A stretch of DNA of 64,000 bases from Cohnella sp. GbtcB17 (GCF_019091135.1 NZ_JAGXJW010000037.1:1-64000); one strand, 5' to 3'; positions 33,707 through 42,319 are shown, counted from the stretch's first letter. Program-made: numbers and translations. The notes: generated by a model not told the origin, from the sequence alone.

Positions 33707-34174
33707 TTAAATTCCAAAATGTATTACACATTGATTATTTTTAATTGCTGTTTCTGTTACTTCAATTAATTTGTTTAAAGATTCAACCAATTCAATCTTG
33801 TTGAAAGAAATTTTTTCGTAAAAGCCTGTTTCGGAGTCTGCATTCCAACCGTAGTCCCCAGTTAAAATAATTTCGTTAGGAGCATTATTAAATAGATTCT
33901 TCCATGATGAAATTATTCGTATGAACGTATCAAGGCTTTCCATATCCTTAATAATTGTGTATCCATATCGATCAAGTCCGTTTCCCGGAAAAGAACTAGT
34001 AGGACCTTTAGATTTGATCCATTCAAGGGAGTCATTGAAATAGTTTAGTAAATCATCATCAATTGATGCCTGCGGCGAAACCACAATGCCATTTATCACC
34101 ACTCTGTGTTCATTCCATGAAACATCCGCTATAGAAATATTTTCATCACCAACAATGAATTCATGATATGGCAC
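33707..34174 (-). CDS. Hypothetical protein (cassette gene)
   Basis: 155 residues from a GTG with GAAGGG upstream. Soluble, acidic, no signal. Ends in a helix (LVESLNKLIEVTETAIKNN) and contains GDYGWNADSETGFYEKI. Not recognised. The size and composition are like those of small immunity-type proteins, without firm support. Between sites 8 and 9. Confidence 0.6.
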   Translation of the reverse strand: MPYHEFIVGDENISIADVSWNEHRVVINGIVVSPQASIDDDLLNYFNDSLEWIKSKGPTSSFPGNGLDRYGYTIIKDMESLDTFIRIISSWKNLFNNAPNEIILTGDYGWNADSETGFYEKISFNKIELVESLNKLIEVTETAIKNNQCVIHFGI

Positions 34175-34199
34175 ATTAAAAATCCCTTCAGGTTCTTTC

Positions 34200-34359
34200 G
34201 TATAACGTTCCCTTATTCACGACGCCGAGAGGCTTAAGGCTCCGCAGGAGCCGGCTGCGCGCCAGCGCGTTAGCCTCGCAGATGTGTCCGCCGGATTCCG
34301 CTTCCTCGGATTCCAACACCCAGAGGGCAACACCCCGAAGCATGAATACATTGTTACAT
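34200..34359 (-). repeat. attC-like cassette site 9
   Basis: GTATAACGTTCCCTTATTCA and TGAATACATTGTTACAT end a well-kept element. Inside are GAGGCTTAAGG / GTTAGCCTC, a GGCTCC/GGAGCC hairpin and GTGTCCGCCGGATTCCGCTT. Confidence 0.78.
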
Positions 34360-34400
34360 GGCGTACCACACTTGTTGAAGCACATTCAATGTTTATAGCT

Positions 34401-34805
34401 TTAAAATTCTTTGTTTGCATTTCTAGTTTTACTCTCTGCAAAGGAAAGTATGTTATCCAATGTAAAGAATAGGTAGTAAGTAATTATTCCATATAGAATG
34501 TGATTTTGATTAATATTAAATCCAACAAGAAGTAAAATAACTAATATTAGCAACAAAATGATGATGCTCAAAGCAATTGACATGATCATTCTCTTCCATA
34601 TATTTCGAGTTGCTAAAGATAATTTCTCAACTAAGTATGACGTTGGAAATGAAATAAAGAATGAAACAGAAAAAAATATAAAATAAACGGGGAAAAATAT
34701 CACAATAAATTCATTAGGAAAGGATATTAATATCATCGCCACTGTCATAATCAATGATGTAATAAATAGACTTATTAACTTGCTTACGATGCTTCCTGAA
34801 TTCAT
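34401..34805 (-). CDS. Small membrane protein (cassette gene)
   Basis: 134 residues with about four membrane segments (ITSLIMTVAMILISF, IVIFFPVYFIFFSVSFFISF, MSIALSIIILLLILVILLLV, ILYGIITYYLFFTL). SD GGAGAAG before the ATG. No family recognised. One gene between sites 9 and 10. Confidence 0.65.
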   Translation of the reverse strand: MNSGSIVSKLISLFITSLIMTVAMILISFPNEFIVIFFPVYFIFFSVSFFISFPTSYLVEKLSLATRNIWKRMIMSIALSIIILLLILVILLLVGFNINQNHILYGIITYYLFFTLDNILSFAESKTRNANKEF

Positions 34806-34834
34806 TTATTTCTTCTCCGTTCAAGTGGTATTTC

Positions 34835-34986
34835 AGATAACGTTCCCGTATTCACGACGCCTATAGGCTTAAGGTCGCGTGGCGACGGATCCGACAGGGC
34901 TTAGCCTCGTGGGTGTGTCCTACATCCACTTCGTGAAAATCCTCGGGCGGACCGAAGATCGACGAAGACGATCCGAATCGTTGGCG
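34835..34986 (-). repeat. attC-like cassette site 10 (right end degraded)
   Basis: AGATAACGTTCCCGTATTCA, GCTTAGCCTCGTGGGTGTGT and CCTCGGGCGGACCGAAGA are present, but the right terminus has no TTGTTAT end (only CGAATCGTTGGCGA). It may be inactive. Confidence 0.7.
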
Positions 34987-35011
34987 ACTTCGAAGCAATT
35001 CTTAATAAGTT

Positions 35012-35329
35012 TTACTTCTTTAATAAGGTTTTATTATATATTTCAATTATCGTTGCATAGCCAACAAGCCTACTGCCCTCTTGAATTTGTATTTCCTTTC
35101 CTTCCCATAAGCATTCCGGGTATGCCTCAGGTGTGATAAACCTTATAGTTCCTATGACTGTTTCCCCCGGATTAACGCTTTCACGTTCATACATATGAAT
35201 ACCTGAAGTAAGATAATGATCTTTTACCGAATGGGCTGGTCGATATCCTGAAAAAGCAGGTTTAGATCTACCGCCCTTTTCTGGAGTCAAAAAAGTAATT
35301 TTTGCCTTTACATCAGGTTCTTCGTTCAT
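35012..35329 (-). CDS. EF-Tu beta-barrel-like protein (cassette gene)
   Basis: 105 residues. PAFSGYRPAHSVKDHYLTSG and IRFITPEAYPECLWEGKEI are close to the EF-Tu domain 3-type barrel carried by stand-alone bacterial proteins. There is no GTPase domain. Role unknown. Lies between sites 10 and 11. Confidence 0.72.
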   Translation of the reverse strand: MNEEPDVKAKITFLTPEKGGRSKPAFSGYRPAHSVKDHYLTSGIHMYERESVNPGETVIGTIRFITPEAYPECLWEGKEIQIQEGSRLVGYATIIEIYNKTLLKK

Positions 35330-35388
35330 AAGAGTTCACCCAGGTTTATGATAAATTTGATTTTATAACTTTTTGATTCACCAATGGC

Positions 35389-35551
35389 ACGTAACGTTCC
35401 GCATTCACTACGCCGAAAGGCTTAAGTCGCAATGCGACCGCTGCGTGCCAGCGCAGTTAGCCTCGCAGGTGTGTCCGCCTGATTCGCTTCCCTGAAATTC
35501 ATCTGCGGATCGAGAGCCGCTAGGCTCCGACGAGTGAATATATTGTTATGT
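35389..35551 (-). repeat. attC-like cassette site 11 (reference-quality copy)
   Basis: ACGTAACGTTCCGCATTCAC left, TGAATATATTGTTATGTGAA right. Inside are AAAGGCTTAAG / CAGTTAGCCTC, GGTGTGTCCGCCTGATTCGC and GAGCCGCTAGGCTC. It separates the EF-Tu-like gene from the Mrr-like gene. Confidence 0.78.
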
Positions 35552-35615
35552 GAAGTTCTATCTCTTCTATGAGAAACTCTCTATTCTCTTGATTACAATG
35601 GTGGCATTTCTGTTA

Positions 35616-36227
35616 TTAAGTAGAATTCTTCTTATTATCTTGTTTGTTATTTTGCTTCAATATCTTCTCCTTAATTTCTAATTTCATAGTTTCCGAGGGG
35701 TATATTTGTTTATCAGGAAAATCACTCAAGCTTGTTCCCCATTGGTATGCGTAAAATTTAGGAGATCGTTTAATAAATTCAATTAGCAAGTGATCTATTG
35801 TGGGATTTATGGAATTTTGAATATGCATCATATACTTATCAAATATTTGCAATAGAGCGATTCCATGTTGCTTTGCATATTCCGTTGCACCACTTTGAAA
35901 ACCTGATGTAGAGATTAATATCCCTTTGTGTGCACCTAAACTTCGTACTTTGTCAGCTAAAACCACAATCTTTTCACGTTCCACTGGTCTTTTATAACGC
36001 TTGCACTCAATTATTACTTTAAAGTCTACAGATAAAGCCACAAACTCAGCGACTATATCAATCTGGTATTCTCCATCATGGGTTCGAACCTTTTGGTTAT
36101 GAAGTATTTTGAAGTCTTTAAGTGCTTCAGCTTCAGCATACGCTTCTAATATTTCTACGCAATACTTTTCAAATTCTAAAGCAGAAATACTCGCGACAAA
36201 CTCACGGTATGGGTTGATAATTGCCAC
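35616..36227 (-). CDS. Mrr-like restriction endonuclease-fold protein
   Basis: 203 residues from a GTG at 36227. The PD-(D/E)xK nuclease core of the Mrr_cat type is clear: EYQIDIVAEF, then VIIECKRYKRPVEREKI and HKGILISTSGFQSGATEYAKQ. Acts on DNA, perhaps modified or foreign DNA. The same reading frame continues upstream to 36659 and is broken only by two stop codons, so this may be the surviving 3' part of a longer gene. If so the GTG may be a secondary start. Confidence in the fold is high, in the start low. Confidence 0.7.
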   Translation of the reverse strand: MAIINPYREFVASISALEFEKYCVEILEAYAEAEALKDFKILHNQKVRTHDGEYQIDIVAEFVALSVDFKVIIECKRYKRPVEREKIVVLADKVRSLGAHKGILISTSGFQSGATEYAKQHGIALLQIFDKYMMHIQNSINPTIDHLLIEFIKRSPKFYAYQWGTSLSDFPDKQIYPSETMKLEIKEKILKQNNKQDNKKNST

Positions 36228-36659
36228 CTCATGTTCTGCAGTAACGAACTCTACTCATGAAGTTCCTTTTTGTGCTTTTAAAATATATCTTTTTGGCGGA
36301 CCCACTTCTTGTTCAGCTTCAAAGTAAGCAAGGTTATTTCCATGCCCAACACCCAACAGCTGATATAAAGCTTCTTTCAATGGCAGCTTTTTCCCATCAA
36401 TTTCAGGGTTAGAAGATCTAACGTAAGCTTCACTGATCGGGCTATTTTTCTTTATGAATTCCTATACCCATAAGACATCAGAGTTGTATTTCTCTATTTC
36501 CTTCATGAATTCCCGTTTTAATAAGTTCTCATAATGATGGGCAAATCTACTAAGAGCATGTTTGCGCTTCTTTGAAGAATGCAATTCAAATAGTAATCTG
36601 GATCTAATTTCTCTTCGACAAAACAAATCTACAAAATCAATTTCTTTTGTTTGTCCATC
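36228..36659 (-). pseudogene. 5' part of a broken gene in frame with the Mrr-like gene
   Basis: The frame is open from 36659 (TKEIDFVDLFCRREIRSRLL) except for TAG at 36462-36464 and TGA at 36255-36257, and it runs on in frame into the Mrr-like product. The coding signal between the stops is strong (SNPEIDGKKLPLKEALYQLL, RYILKAQKGTS). No start codon is seen: the frame is closed by TAA at 36672, next to GCGTGAATATATAG, which looks like a degraded cassette-site end. Family not recognised. Confidence 0.6.
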
Positions 36660-36712
36660 ACGACACCGTCTTTAACCGCGTGAATATATAGTCAGAAGTC
36701 TTCGGCTTCCTA

Positions 36713-37241
36713 AGTTCCAATCATTTTTCGTGTATTCGTTATCCGGTTTGTTATCTCCTTTACTTCTTGCCTCGTCTTGACAATAATGATTTTCTTTTGA
36801 TCTTTGAAGGCGTTGAGTTGTCCCAAAACTGTTGCTCGAGTTCTTTTTTTGTAATTCCAAACCGCATTTAATAAAAGTCCAATCCAGTTTCTCACGGCAT
36901 TCTTCATTTAAATCTGGCCTCGTCTTAGCGTGATATCATATTCTTCGTTTAATGATTCTGTATAAACACAACCATCGAGACAAATCTAAAAAGATTACTG
37001 TATCTGCACGCTTTAATCTTAAATCCAAGGTTCTTGTATAATTGCCATCCATAATCCATTGTTCTTGGTTGGTAGCCTCTATAACAAAATTATCCCATTC
37101 CTCATTTGGAGTTGGGACCCAGTTGGGTTTCCAATAATACTTATCTAAATGAATAACGGGAAGTTTTAATTCTTCACTGATTCGCTGGGAAAGCGTAGAC
37201 TTTCCAGATCCAGCGGAACCTATAATTAATATTCTGTTCAA
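36713..37241 (-). pseudogene. Broken FlaR-like 'topology modulation' P-loop kinase
   Basis: The N-terminal 101 residues are intact: P-loop IIGSAGSGKSTLSQRI, HLDKYYWKPNW and DGNYTRTLDLRL. Then TGA interrupts after YRIIKRRI where the family continues with YHxKTRPD. In frame after the stop comes YHAKTRPDLNEECREKLDW, then a frame change gives VWNYKKRTRATVLGQL and KKIIIVKTRQEVKEI, the normal family ending. Thus one nonsense change plus one frameshift. Related intact proteins are about 170-180 residues, adenylate-kinase-like. Located outside the recognised cassette sites but in the same AT-rich DNA. Confidence 0.82.
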
Positions 37242-37312
37242 TTCAGTTCTCCTGCTTTCAGTATTTCGATGAATTCTTCATGCTTCGGACAGATCTACAA
37301 CTGGCTACTCGA

Positions 37313-37882
37313 TCACAATCGACGTCTTCGTCGAAAGGTTTTCCAGGCCATGATCGATGCTGCGGCGACGAGTATTAAAGCGGATACATATAAGAAAAGA
37401 TTGAGAGACGGCATGCTTCCTCCATAGGCGGTTCCGCTTAACGCGTTGGCTTCCATCGCGGCCGTTCCGAGAATCGCGACGGATTCATCGGCTGATGCCC
37501 GCATATTGCCGCTGCACAGATTCGTTTGGAGCATCCGATTCTCGTCATAATGAGCGAAGATGAGGTAAGATTGGTTTTTGCTGAACGAGACTCCGCAGGA
37601 AGCTGATCCTCCTCCTAGCGCTTGAATCGTGATTCGTTTGGTTGAGACGCCTTTCCAGGCGCGTTGAACGTCAAAGGCATATTCTCTTGTTGCGCCTGAA
37701 CGCAATATGCTCGGTAAGCCCTTATGAATCACTTTGCCGACGAACACGGCTGCGGCGCCGTCCAGTCTCTCCTGCGTGCTCTTATCGGCGCAGCTGCAGG
37801 CGAATGCTCTATCAGTTGGAAAGGAGAAGAGTCCGACTGCAACCAAGCTTATAAGCAGCAAAATGGAGATGTAACGCTTCAT
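37313..37882 (-). CDS. Secreted, membrane-anchored TIMP/NTR-like protein
   Basis: 189 residues. A signal peptide (ISILLLISLVAVGLFSF) ends at AFA, followed at once by CSCADKSTQERLDGAAAVFVGKV, the Cys-x-Cys start of netrin/TIMP-like domains. Two further Cys (GGGSASCGVSF and QTNLCSGN) could form disulfides. A C-terminal membrane helix and Arg cluster (LILVAAASIMAWKTFRRRRR) anchor it on the cell surface. SD GGAGG. In bacteria the role of such domains is not established. GC content is host-like, so the island ends before it. Confidence 0.72.
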   Translation of the reverse strand: MKRYISILLLISLVAVGLFSFPTDRAFACSCADKSTQERLDGAAAVFVGKVIHKGLPSILRSGATREYAFDVQRAWKGVSTKRITIQALGGGSASCGVSFSKNQSYLIFAHYDENRMLQTNLCSGNMRASADESVAILGTAAMEANALSGTAYGGSMPSLNLFLYVSALILVAAASIMAWKTFRRRRRL

Positions 37883-37984
37883 CAGTTGCCTCCTTTGCCT
37901 TCGATTAATATTACCTCCGTTATATCACATTTAGTAAATTAAGGGAACCGAAGCATAGGCTTGATTGCATCGTCGCCACAACGC

Positions 37985-38017
37985 AAAAAAGAGCGACCCG
38001 CATCGCGCGGATCGCTC
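37985..38017 (-). terminator. Terminator of the exopolysaccharide-lasso gene train
   Basis: GAGCGACCCGC and GCGGATCGCTC form an 11-bp stem (one mismatch) with a 5-nt loop and six T on the minus strand at 37985-37990, about 25 nt after the VanZ-like stop codon. Confidence 0.88.
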
Positions 38018-38042
38018 CAAATGAAAGCTGAATTACGATGTC

Positions 38043-38567
38043 CTACGGCCTCCCTGCCGCACGGCTGCGACGCCATTGCCGGTAGAGCGCGGCTGTGCCA
38101 AAGCATATGGCAAGACTGATCGCGCCGCCGGTCAGATCGACGAGCACGTCTTGATAGGTCGGCGTGCGCGCCGGCGAATAGCGTTGGTTCCACTCGTCCA
38201 GAATCGCGACGATCCCGACGACGGCCAGCGACAGCGCAGCCGCAGCCGGCGGGCGCAGGCGGAACAAGCTCAGCACGAGCGCGGTTACTGCCGCCAGCAC
38301 GCCGTAGACGAACAAGTGCGCGCTTTTGCGAAAGGCGAATTCGATCATGCCGTACGGATTGATGTCGCGGCGATACTCCTTGCCATCGTAGTGAATATCC
38401 ACGCCCGGCAGCAGTCGCTCGGCCGTCTCGTAAGACAAAGTACGATTGAGCAGCGGCTGGATCGTCTGCTTACTGTAGGGCTGCGAAGACAGCTTAAAAA
38501 TGACGATGACGACGCAGCACAGGAGGGCAAGCGCGATCAGGCGCCTCCAACTGATTTTGTCGGTCAT
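38043..38567 (-). CDS. VanZ-like membrane protein
   Basis: 174 residues with four membrane helices. FRKSAHLFVYGVLA, ILDEWNQRYSPAR and PTYQDVLVDLTGGAIS match the VanZ family core, including the conserved His, Asp-Glu and Asp residues facing the helices. VanZ proteins affect teicoplanin resistance in enterococci; elsewhere the role is open. Last gene of the train, 22 nt after APS kinase, and may help with surface polymer or export. Confidence 0.85.
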   Translation of the reverse strand: MTDKISWRRLIALALLCCVVIVIFKLSSQPYSKQTIQPLLNRTLSYETAERLLPGVDIHYDGKEYRRDINPYGMIEFAFRKSAHLFVYGVLAAVTALVLSLFRLRPPAAAALSLAVVGIVAILDEWNQRYSPARTPTYQDVLVDLTGGAISLAICFGTAALYRQWRRSRAAGRP

Positions 38568-38589
38568 GATGCCGTTCCCCTTTCTGCGG

Positions 38590-39273
38590 TTAGACCTGCC
38601 CCGCTTCGGCGAGGCTGCCGAGCAAATCGCCGCGGCGCTCCAAGTAATCGATCAGGGCGGCGACGGATTCGCCGGCCGGCGCAAGCTGCGTATCGATCGT
38701 CAGCTCCGGCCGTTCGGGCACGTCGTACGGCGCTCCGATCCCCGTGAAGCTCGGGATTAAACCGCTGCGCGCCTTCTTGTACAGCCCCTTCGGATCCCGC
38801 CGCTCGCACTCTTCGAGGGAGCAACGGACGTAAACCTCGGCGAAGTCTCCCTCCTCGAACATAGCTCTGACCATCCCGCGGTCTTCGCCGTTCGGGGAGA
38901 CGAGCGCCGCCAGCACGACGGTGCCCGCCTCGACGAACAGCTTGGACACTTCGCCGACTCTTCTTAAATTTTCCCGCCGGTCGCCCTCCGAGAAGCCGAG
39001 GTCGCGGCATAGTCCATGACGGACATTGTCGCCGTCCAACACCAGGCAGGCGATGCCCCGATCATGCAGCTCTCTTTCCAACGCAAAGGCGAGCGTGGAC
39101 TTGCCCGATCCCGGCAGCCCCGTAAACCAAAGCACGCGACCTGAATGCCCGTTCTTGCGCTCCCGGTCCGCGCGCGTCACGCCTGAGCGCTGCCAGGTGA
39201 CCTGACCGACCGGTGCAGCGCCTCGTCCGCCAGACGTGCCGGCAGCGCCTGCTGCATTATCGTTCGCTTGCAT
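38590..39273 (-). CDS. cysC: Adenylylsulfate (APS) kinase
   Basis: About 227 residues. A Gly/Ala-rich N-terminal tail precedes the core: P-loop WFTGLPGSGKSTLAFAL, DGDNVRHGLCRDLGFSEGDR (APS-binding motif) and LKKARSG-like KGLYKKARSG. The reaction is ATP + APS to PAPS, the sulfate donor of sulfotransferases. No ATP sulfurylase or PAPS reductase gene is nearby. It follows the lasso exporter in the same train that holds a sulfotransferase at 46684, so it probably supplies PAPS for that enzyme. Confidence 0.9.
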   Translation of the reverse strand: MQANDNAAGAAGTSGGRGAAPVGQVTWQRSGVTRADRERKNGHSGRVLWFTGLPGSGKSTLAFALERELHDRGIACLVLDGDNVRHGLCRDLGFSEGDRRENLRRVGEVSKLFVEAGTVVLAALVSPNGEDRGMVRAMFEEGDFAEVYVRCSLEECERRDPKGLYKKARSGLIPSFTGIGAPYDVPERPELTIDTQLAPAGESVAALIDYLERRGDLLGSLAEAGQV

Positions 39274-39322
39274 GCGAATCCCTCCCGTAGTTAACCGCGT
39301 GCGGTCCGGTGCGCGGTCGCGT

Positions 39323-41131
39323 TTATCTGACGCCTGCCGGCCATTCGATGACGCCGTCGCTCAAACGTCCGTCCGGCGCACCCACAGGACCGTCTTCCCG
39401 AACGATCGCCTCTCCCTGCTCCATGACGACGACTTGATCCGCTCCCCGGATCGTCGACAGGCGGTGCGCGATGACGACGATCGTCATCTTTCCTTTGAGC
39501 CGATCGATCGCCTCCTGAATACGAGCCTCGTTCTCGGTATCGAGCGCGCTGGTCGCTTCGTCCAGCACGAGGATCGAAGGCTTCCTGAGGATCGCCCGCG
39601 CCAGCACGAGCCGCTGCCGTTCGCCGCCCGACAGACGGACGCCTCGGTCGCCGACGACCGTATCCAGCCCTTCGGGCAAACGCCGCACAAAATCTTCAGA
39701 AGCCGAGAAACGCAGCGCCTCCCAGAGCTCCGTCTCGCTCGCGTCCGGGCGTACGGCCAGCAGATTGTCCCGAATGCTCTCGTGAAACAAAAACGGCTCC
39801 TGCGCTACATAGCTCACCGCATGACGCAAAGCGAGACGCCGTTCGCCCGTTACCGGGAGACCGTCGATCAGCACCGATCCGCGCTCGGGCTCGAGCAGGC
39901 CCATCAAGAGGTCGACGAGCGTGCTCTTGCCCGCGCCCGACTTGCCGACGATGGCCGTCATTTTGCCTGCCGGTATGCGAAGGCATACGTCACGCAGCGC
40001 ATAATCCGCGTCTGCGTCGCCGGCGTATTTGAAGTAGACGTGACGGCACTCGATCCCCGTCTTCACGTCGAGCCCCGTCGCCCGATCGCCGGCTTCGTCG
40101 GCTCCCGATTCCCGGGCTTCGGCGCATTCGCGCTCAAGCTCGCGCAAGCTGCGGAACGCGGGAATCGCGGAGCCGATCTGCTCCGCGTTCGATTGGATCT
40201 GCGCGAAGCGGGGCCACAGCCGCGCGAACAGCACGACGATGAGCAGGAGCTCGCCCGCGCCGACGTGGAGCATTTCAACGGCGAGGTACACGAACAAGGC
40301 GATCAGCGCCGCAGAAGAGGTCTTGTACAAGCTCGACGTCGTCGCCTGGAGCCGCGCGAAGGCGATGAAGTTCGCCTCCATCCGCCCGGTCAGCCCGCGG
40401 AACCAGCCGAGATACGAATCCTCCAGTCGGTTGCTCTTAATATCCTTGATGCCGTTGAAATGATCGGTCAAACCCGCATAGTATTGCTGCGACAGCTCGC
40501 TCGTGCGGTTGCCGACCTCCTTGGCCCGCCGGATCTTGCGGCGCATGACGAACGCGATCGCCGCACCGCTCACGAGCACGACCGCCGTCAGCTTCGCCGA
40601 CAGCCAGAAGGCGATCCCGATCTGGATGACGGTAAACGCGACCGAGGAAGCAAGCTGCAAAAACAGGTAAGTCGCCTGGCTGACCCGCGCCAGCTCGGAG
40701 GTGAGCAGGTGATGGAAGTCGGACCGCCGGCGACGCAGAAAAAAGATCCAGTCGGAGCGCATGAGCGACGCATACAGCGAGAGGCGCAGATGCCGGATGA
40801 AGCCCTGCTGCAGCCGGGTGCCGCGGATGCTTTGCGCCCGCTGCAGCAGCGACTGCAGCGTCACGATCAGCACGTAAGCGGCAAGCAGGACGGGCAGCGC
40901 CAGATTCGAGGGCAGCTCGCGCAGCGCGGCCAGCGCCTCGCCGGCGAACGGGAGGCTGCCGGTGCCGCCTGCGCCGTCGCCGAGCAGGCCAAGCAGTCCG
41001 AGCATCGGCGCGAGCATGTAGATGCCGATGCCGTCGAACAGGCCGAGCGCGACCATCGCGGCGAACTGGGCGTACAGGCGCATCCCCGCGTAGCTGCGCA
41101 GCCGGTTCAAGTAAAACCGCAGTTCGTTCAT
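39323..41131 (-). CDS. Lasso peptide ABC exporter (permease-ATPase fusion)
   Basis: 602 residues. Six membrane helices in the first 320 residues, then an ATPase with Walker A VGKSGAGKSTL, signature RLSGGERQRL, Walker B ILVLDEATSALD and switch His IAHRLST. Organised as in the D proteins of lasso peptide clusters and other peptide exporters, without a peptidase domain. 15 nt downstream of the nucleotidyltransferase. It would export the mature lasso peptide and give self-immunity. Confidence 0.88.
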   Translation of the reverse strand: MNELRFYLNRLRSYAGMRLYAQFAAMVALGLFDGIGIYMLAPMLGLLGLLGDGAGGTGSLPFAGEALAALRELPSNLALPVLLAAYVLIVTLQSLLQRAQSIRGTRLQQGFIRHLRLSLYASLMRSDWIFFLRRRRSDFHHLLTSELARVSQATYLFLQLASSVAFTVIQIGIAFWLSAKLTAVVLVSGAAIAFVMRRKIRRAKEVGNRTSELSQQYYAGLTDHFNGIKDIKSNRLEDSYLGWFRGLTGRMEANFIAFARLQATTSSLYKTSSAALIALFVYLAVEMLHVGAGELLLIVVLFARLWPRFAQIQSNAEQIGSAIPAFRSLRELERECAEARESGADEAGDRATGLDVKTGIECRHVYFKYAGDADADYALRDVCLRIPAGKMTAIVGKSGAGKSTLVDLLMGLLEPERGSVLIDGLPVTGERRLALRHAVSYVAQEPFLFHESIRDNLLAVRPDASETELWEALRFSASEDFVRRLPEGLDTVVGDRGVRLSGGERQRLVLARAILRKPSILVLDEATSALDTENEARIQEAIDRLKGKMTIVVIAHRLSTIRGADQVVVMEQGEAIVREDGPVGAPDGRLSDGVIEWPAGVR

Positions 41132-41146
41132 CGCCTCACCCCGCCC

Positions 41147-42319
41147 TCAAGTCTCTTGACGTACCTGCCTCCACAACCAGACGAACGGCCGCAGCGGAAA
41201 ATATAAAAAATACAAAGAGCGCGGCAGCGGCAGCGCTTTGGTGTCCCGGAAGCTCGGATAGAGCCGGCTGATCGCATAGCCCCATTTTTGACGCGTCGTC
41301 TTCAGCTCGAACAAATAGCGCTTGTACACCCGGGACACTTCGCCTGCGCTGGGATCGGTCGTCAGCACGACGGTATCGCGGATGAAGCCGAGCGCGCGAT
41401 CCGCCAGCGCAGGCCCGCGGCCTCTCGCGAGGATACGGCCGATCTCGCCCGGAATCGGCGTATGCAATAGCCCCGATGCGAGCACGAGCGCCTGGCCCGC
41501 GTGATCGAGCGCGCGGTATCGCCGAAGCAGCGGGACGATCGCGTCCCAATCCAAGCCGCGGCCGACCATGCGGTCGATGTCGGTCAGCCACCGCAGCCGG
41601 AACCAGCCGTGCCGCGCGCCGTGCGTAACGAGGTACATGAACAGATGCGCATCGCCCGGCATGAAGATCGCATCCGACAGCGCGCACGCTTGCCGATCCC
41701 GCCACAGCGCCTCGAACGACGGCTCCTTGCCGTTTTCGCCGTTCAGTCGCCAATGCACCTCCACCTGGATGCGCGTTTCATGATTCGTAAAGGAGACGTG
41801 GTGGATTTTCCACTTCCAGTCGCCCAGTCCGCGCGGAATCGGTTCGTCCGCCTCGTAGCCGAGCTCGACCAACAGACGCTCCGCCTTCTCCAGGTCGCCG
41901 ACCGGGATGAGAATGTCCAGGTCCTTGGACGTCCGCAGCGAAATGTCCCCGTACAGCTGCCGGGCGAGCGCCGGACCTTTAAGCGCCAATGAACGCACGC
42001 CCCGTTCGCCCAGCGACCTGCAAAGCCGGTCCAATTCGCCGCTCAGCCGGAGCATGCGCCAAGTATTTTGCCGGCAATCGCCGCCCAGGGCTTGCAGGAC
42101 ATCGGACGGAATCAAGCCGGCGCCGTCCCGGTCCCCGCGGATCTGCGGATAGACCCGATGGTGGCGGACCAGCTTCACGAATTGATTCCAATCGATGTTC
42201 GGCAACGGAGGCTCCTGCTGCGCCTTCTCCTCCCGCGCGGCCTCGCTCCGCAGCGCCGCGAGCATCGCGGTCAGCTCCCGGGGAAATGCGGTCGTATTAA
42301 GCTCGTAAGTTTGACTCAT
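41147..42319 (-). CDS. Nucleotidyltransferase-fold tailoring enzyme of the lasso cluster
   Basis: 390 residues from the ATG at 42319 (AAGGTG upstream); a GTG three codons earlier is the alternative. LKGPALARQLYGDISLRTSKDLDILI shows the nucleotidyltransferase G-S-like loop with the two catalytic Asp (DLDIL), as in the uncharacterised NTP_transf_5 family. Genes of this family recur in Firmicute lasso clusters, where one has been linked with modification of the phosphorylated C-terminus. Overlaps the B2 gene by 23 nt. Confidence 0.8.
   Translation of the reverse strand: MSQTYELNTTAFPRELTAMLAALRSEAAREEKAQQEPPLPNIDWNQFVKLVRHHRVYPQIRGDRDGAGLIPSDVLQALGGDCRQNTWRMLRLSGELDRLCRSLGERGVRSLALKGPALARQLYGDISLRTSKDLDILIPVGDLEKAERLLVELGYEADEPIPRGLGDWKWKIHHVSFTNHETRIQVEVHWRLNGENGKEPSFEALWRDRQACALSDAIFMPGDAHLFMYLVTHGARHGWFRLRWLTDIDRMVGRGLDWDAIVPLLRRYRALDHAGQALVLASGLLHTPIPGEIGRILARGRGPALADRALGFIRDTVVLTTDPSAGEVSRVYKRYLFELKTTRQKWGYAISRLYPSFRDTKALPLPRSLYFLYFPLRPFVWLWRQVRQET

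Noticed and set aside
28515..35551. CRISPR or simple MITE family as explanation for the eleven elements
   Set aside because: Spacing is gene-sized and variable, orientation is constant, there is one gene or coupled pair per interval, and the ends match attC cores; none of these fit CRISPR, and constant orientation argues against MITE insertion.
37256..37312. Twelfth cassette site at the right island border
   Set aside because: Only CAACTGGCT plus a few bases resemble site 6; neither core end is present.
39236..41206. 656-codon plus-strand frame opposite the ABC exporter
   Set aside because: GC-rich antisense frame without family motifs; the minus strand has complete ABC signatures.
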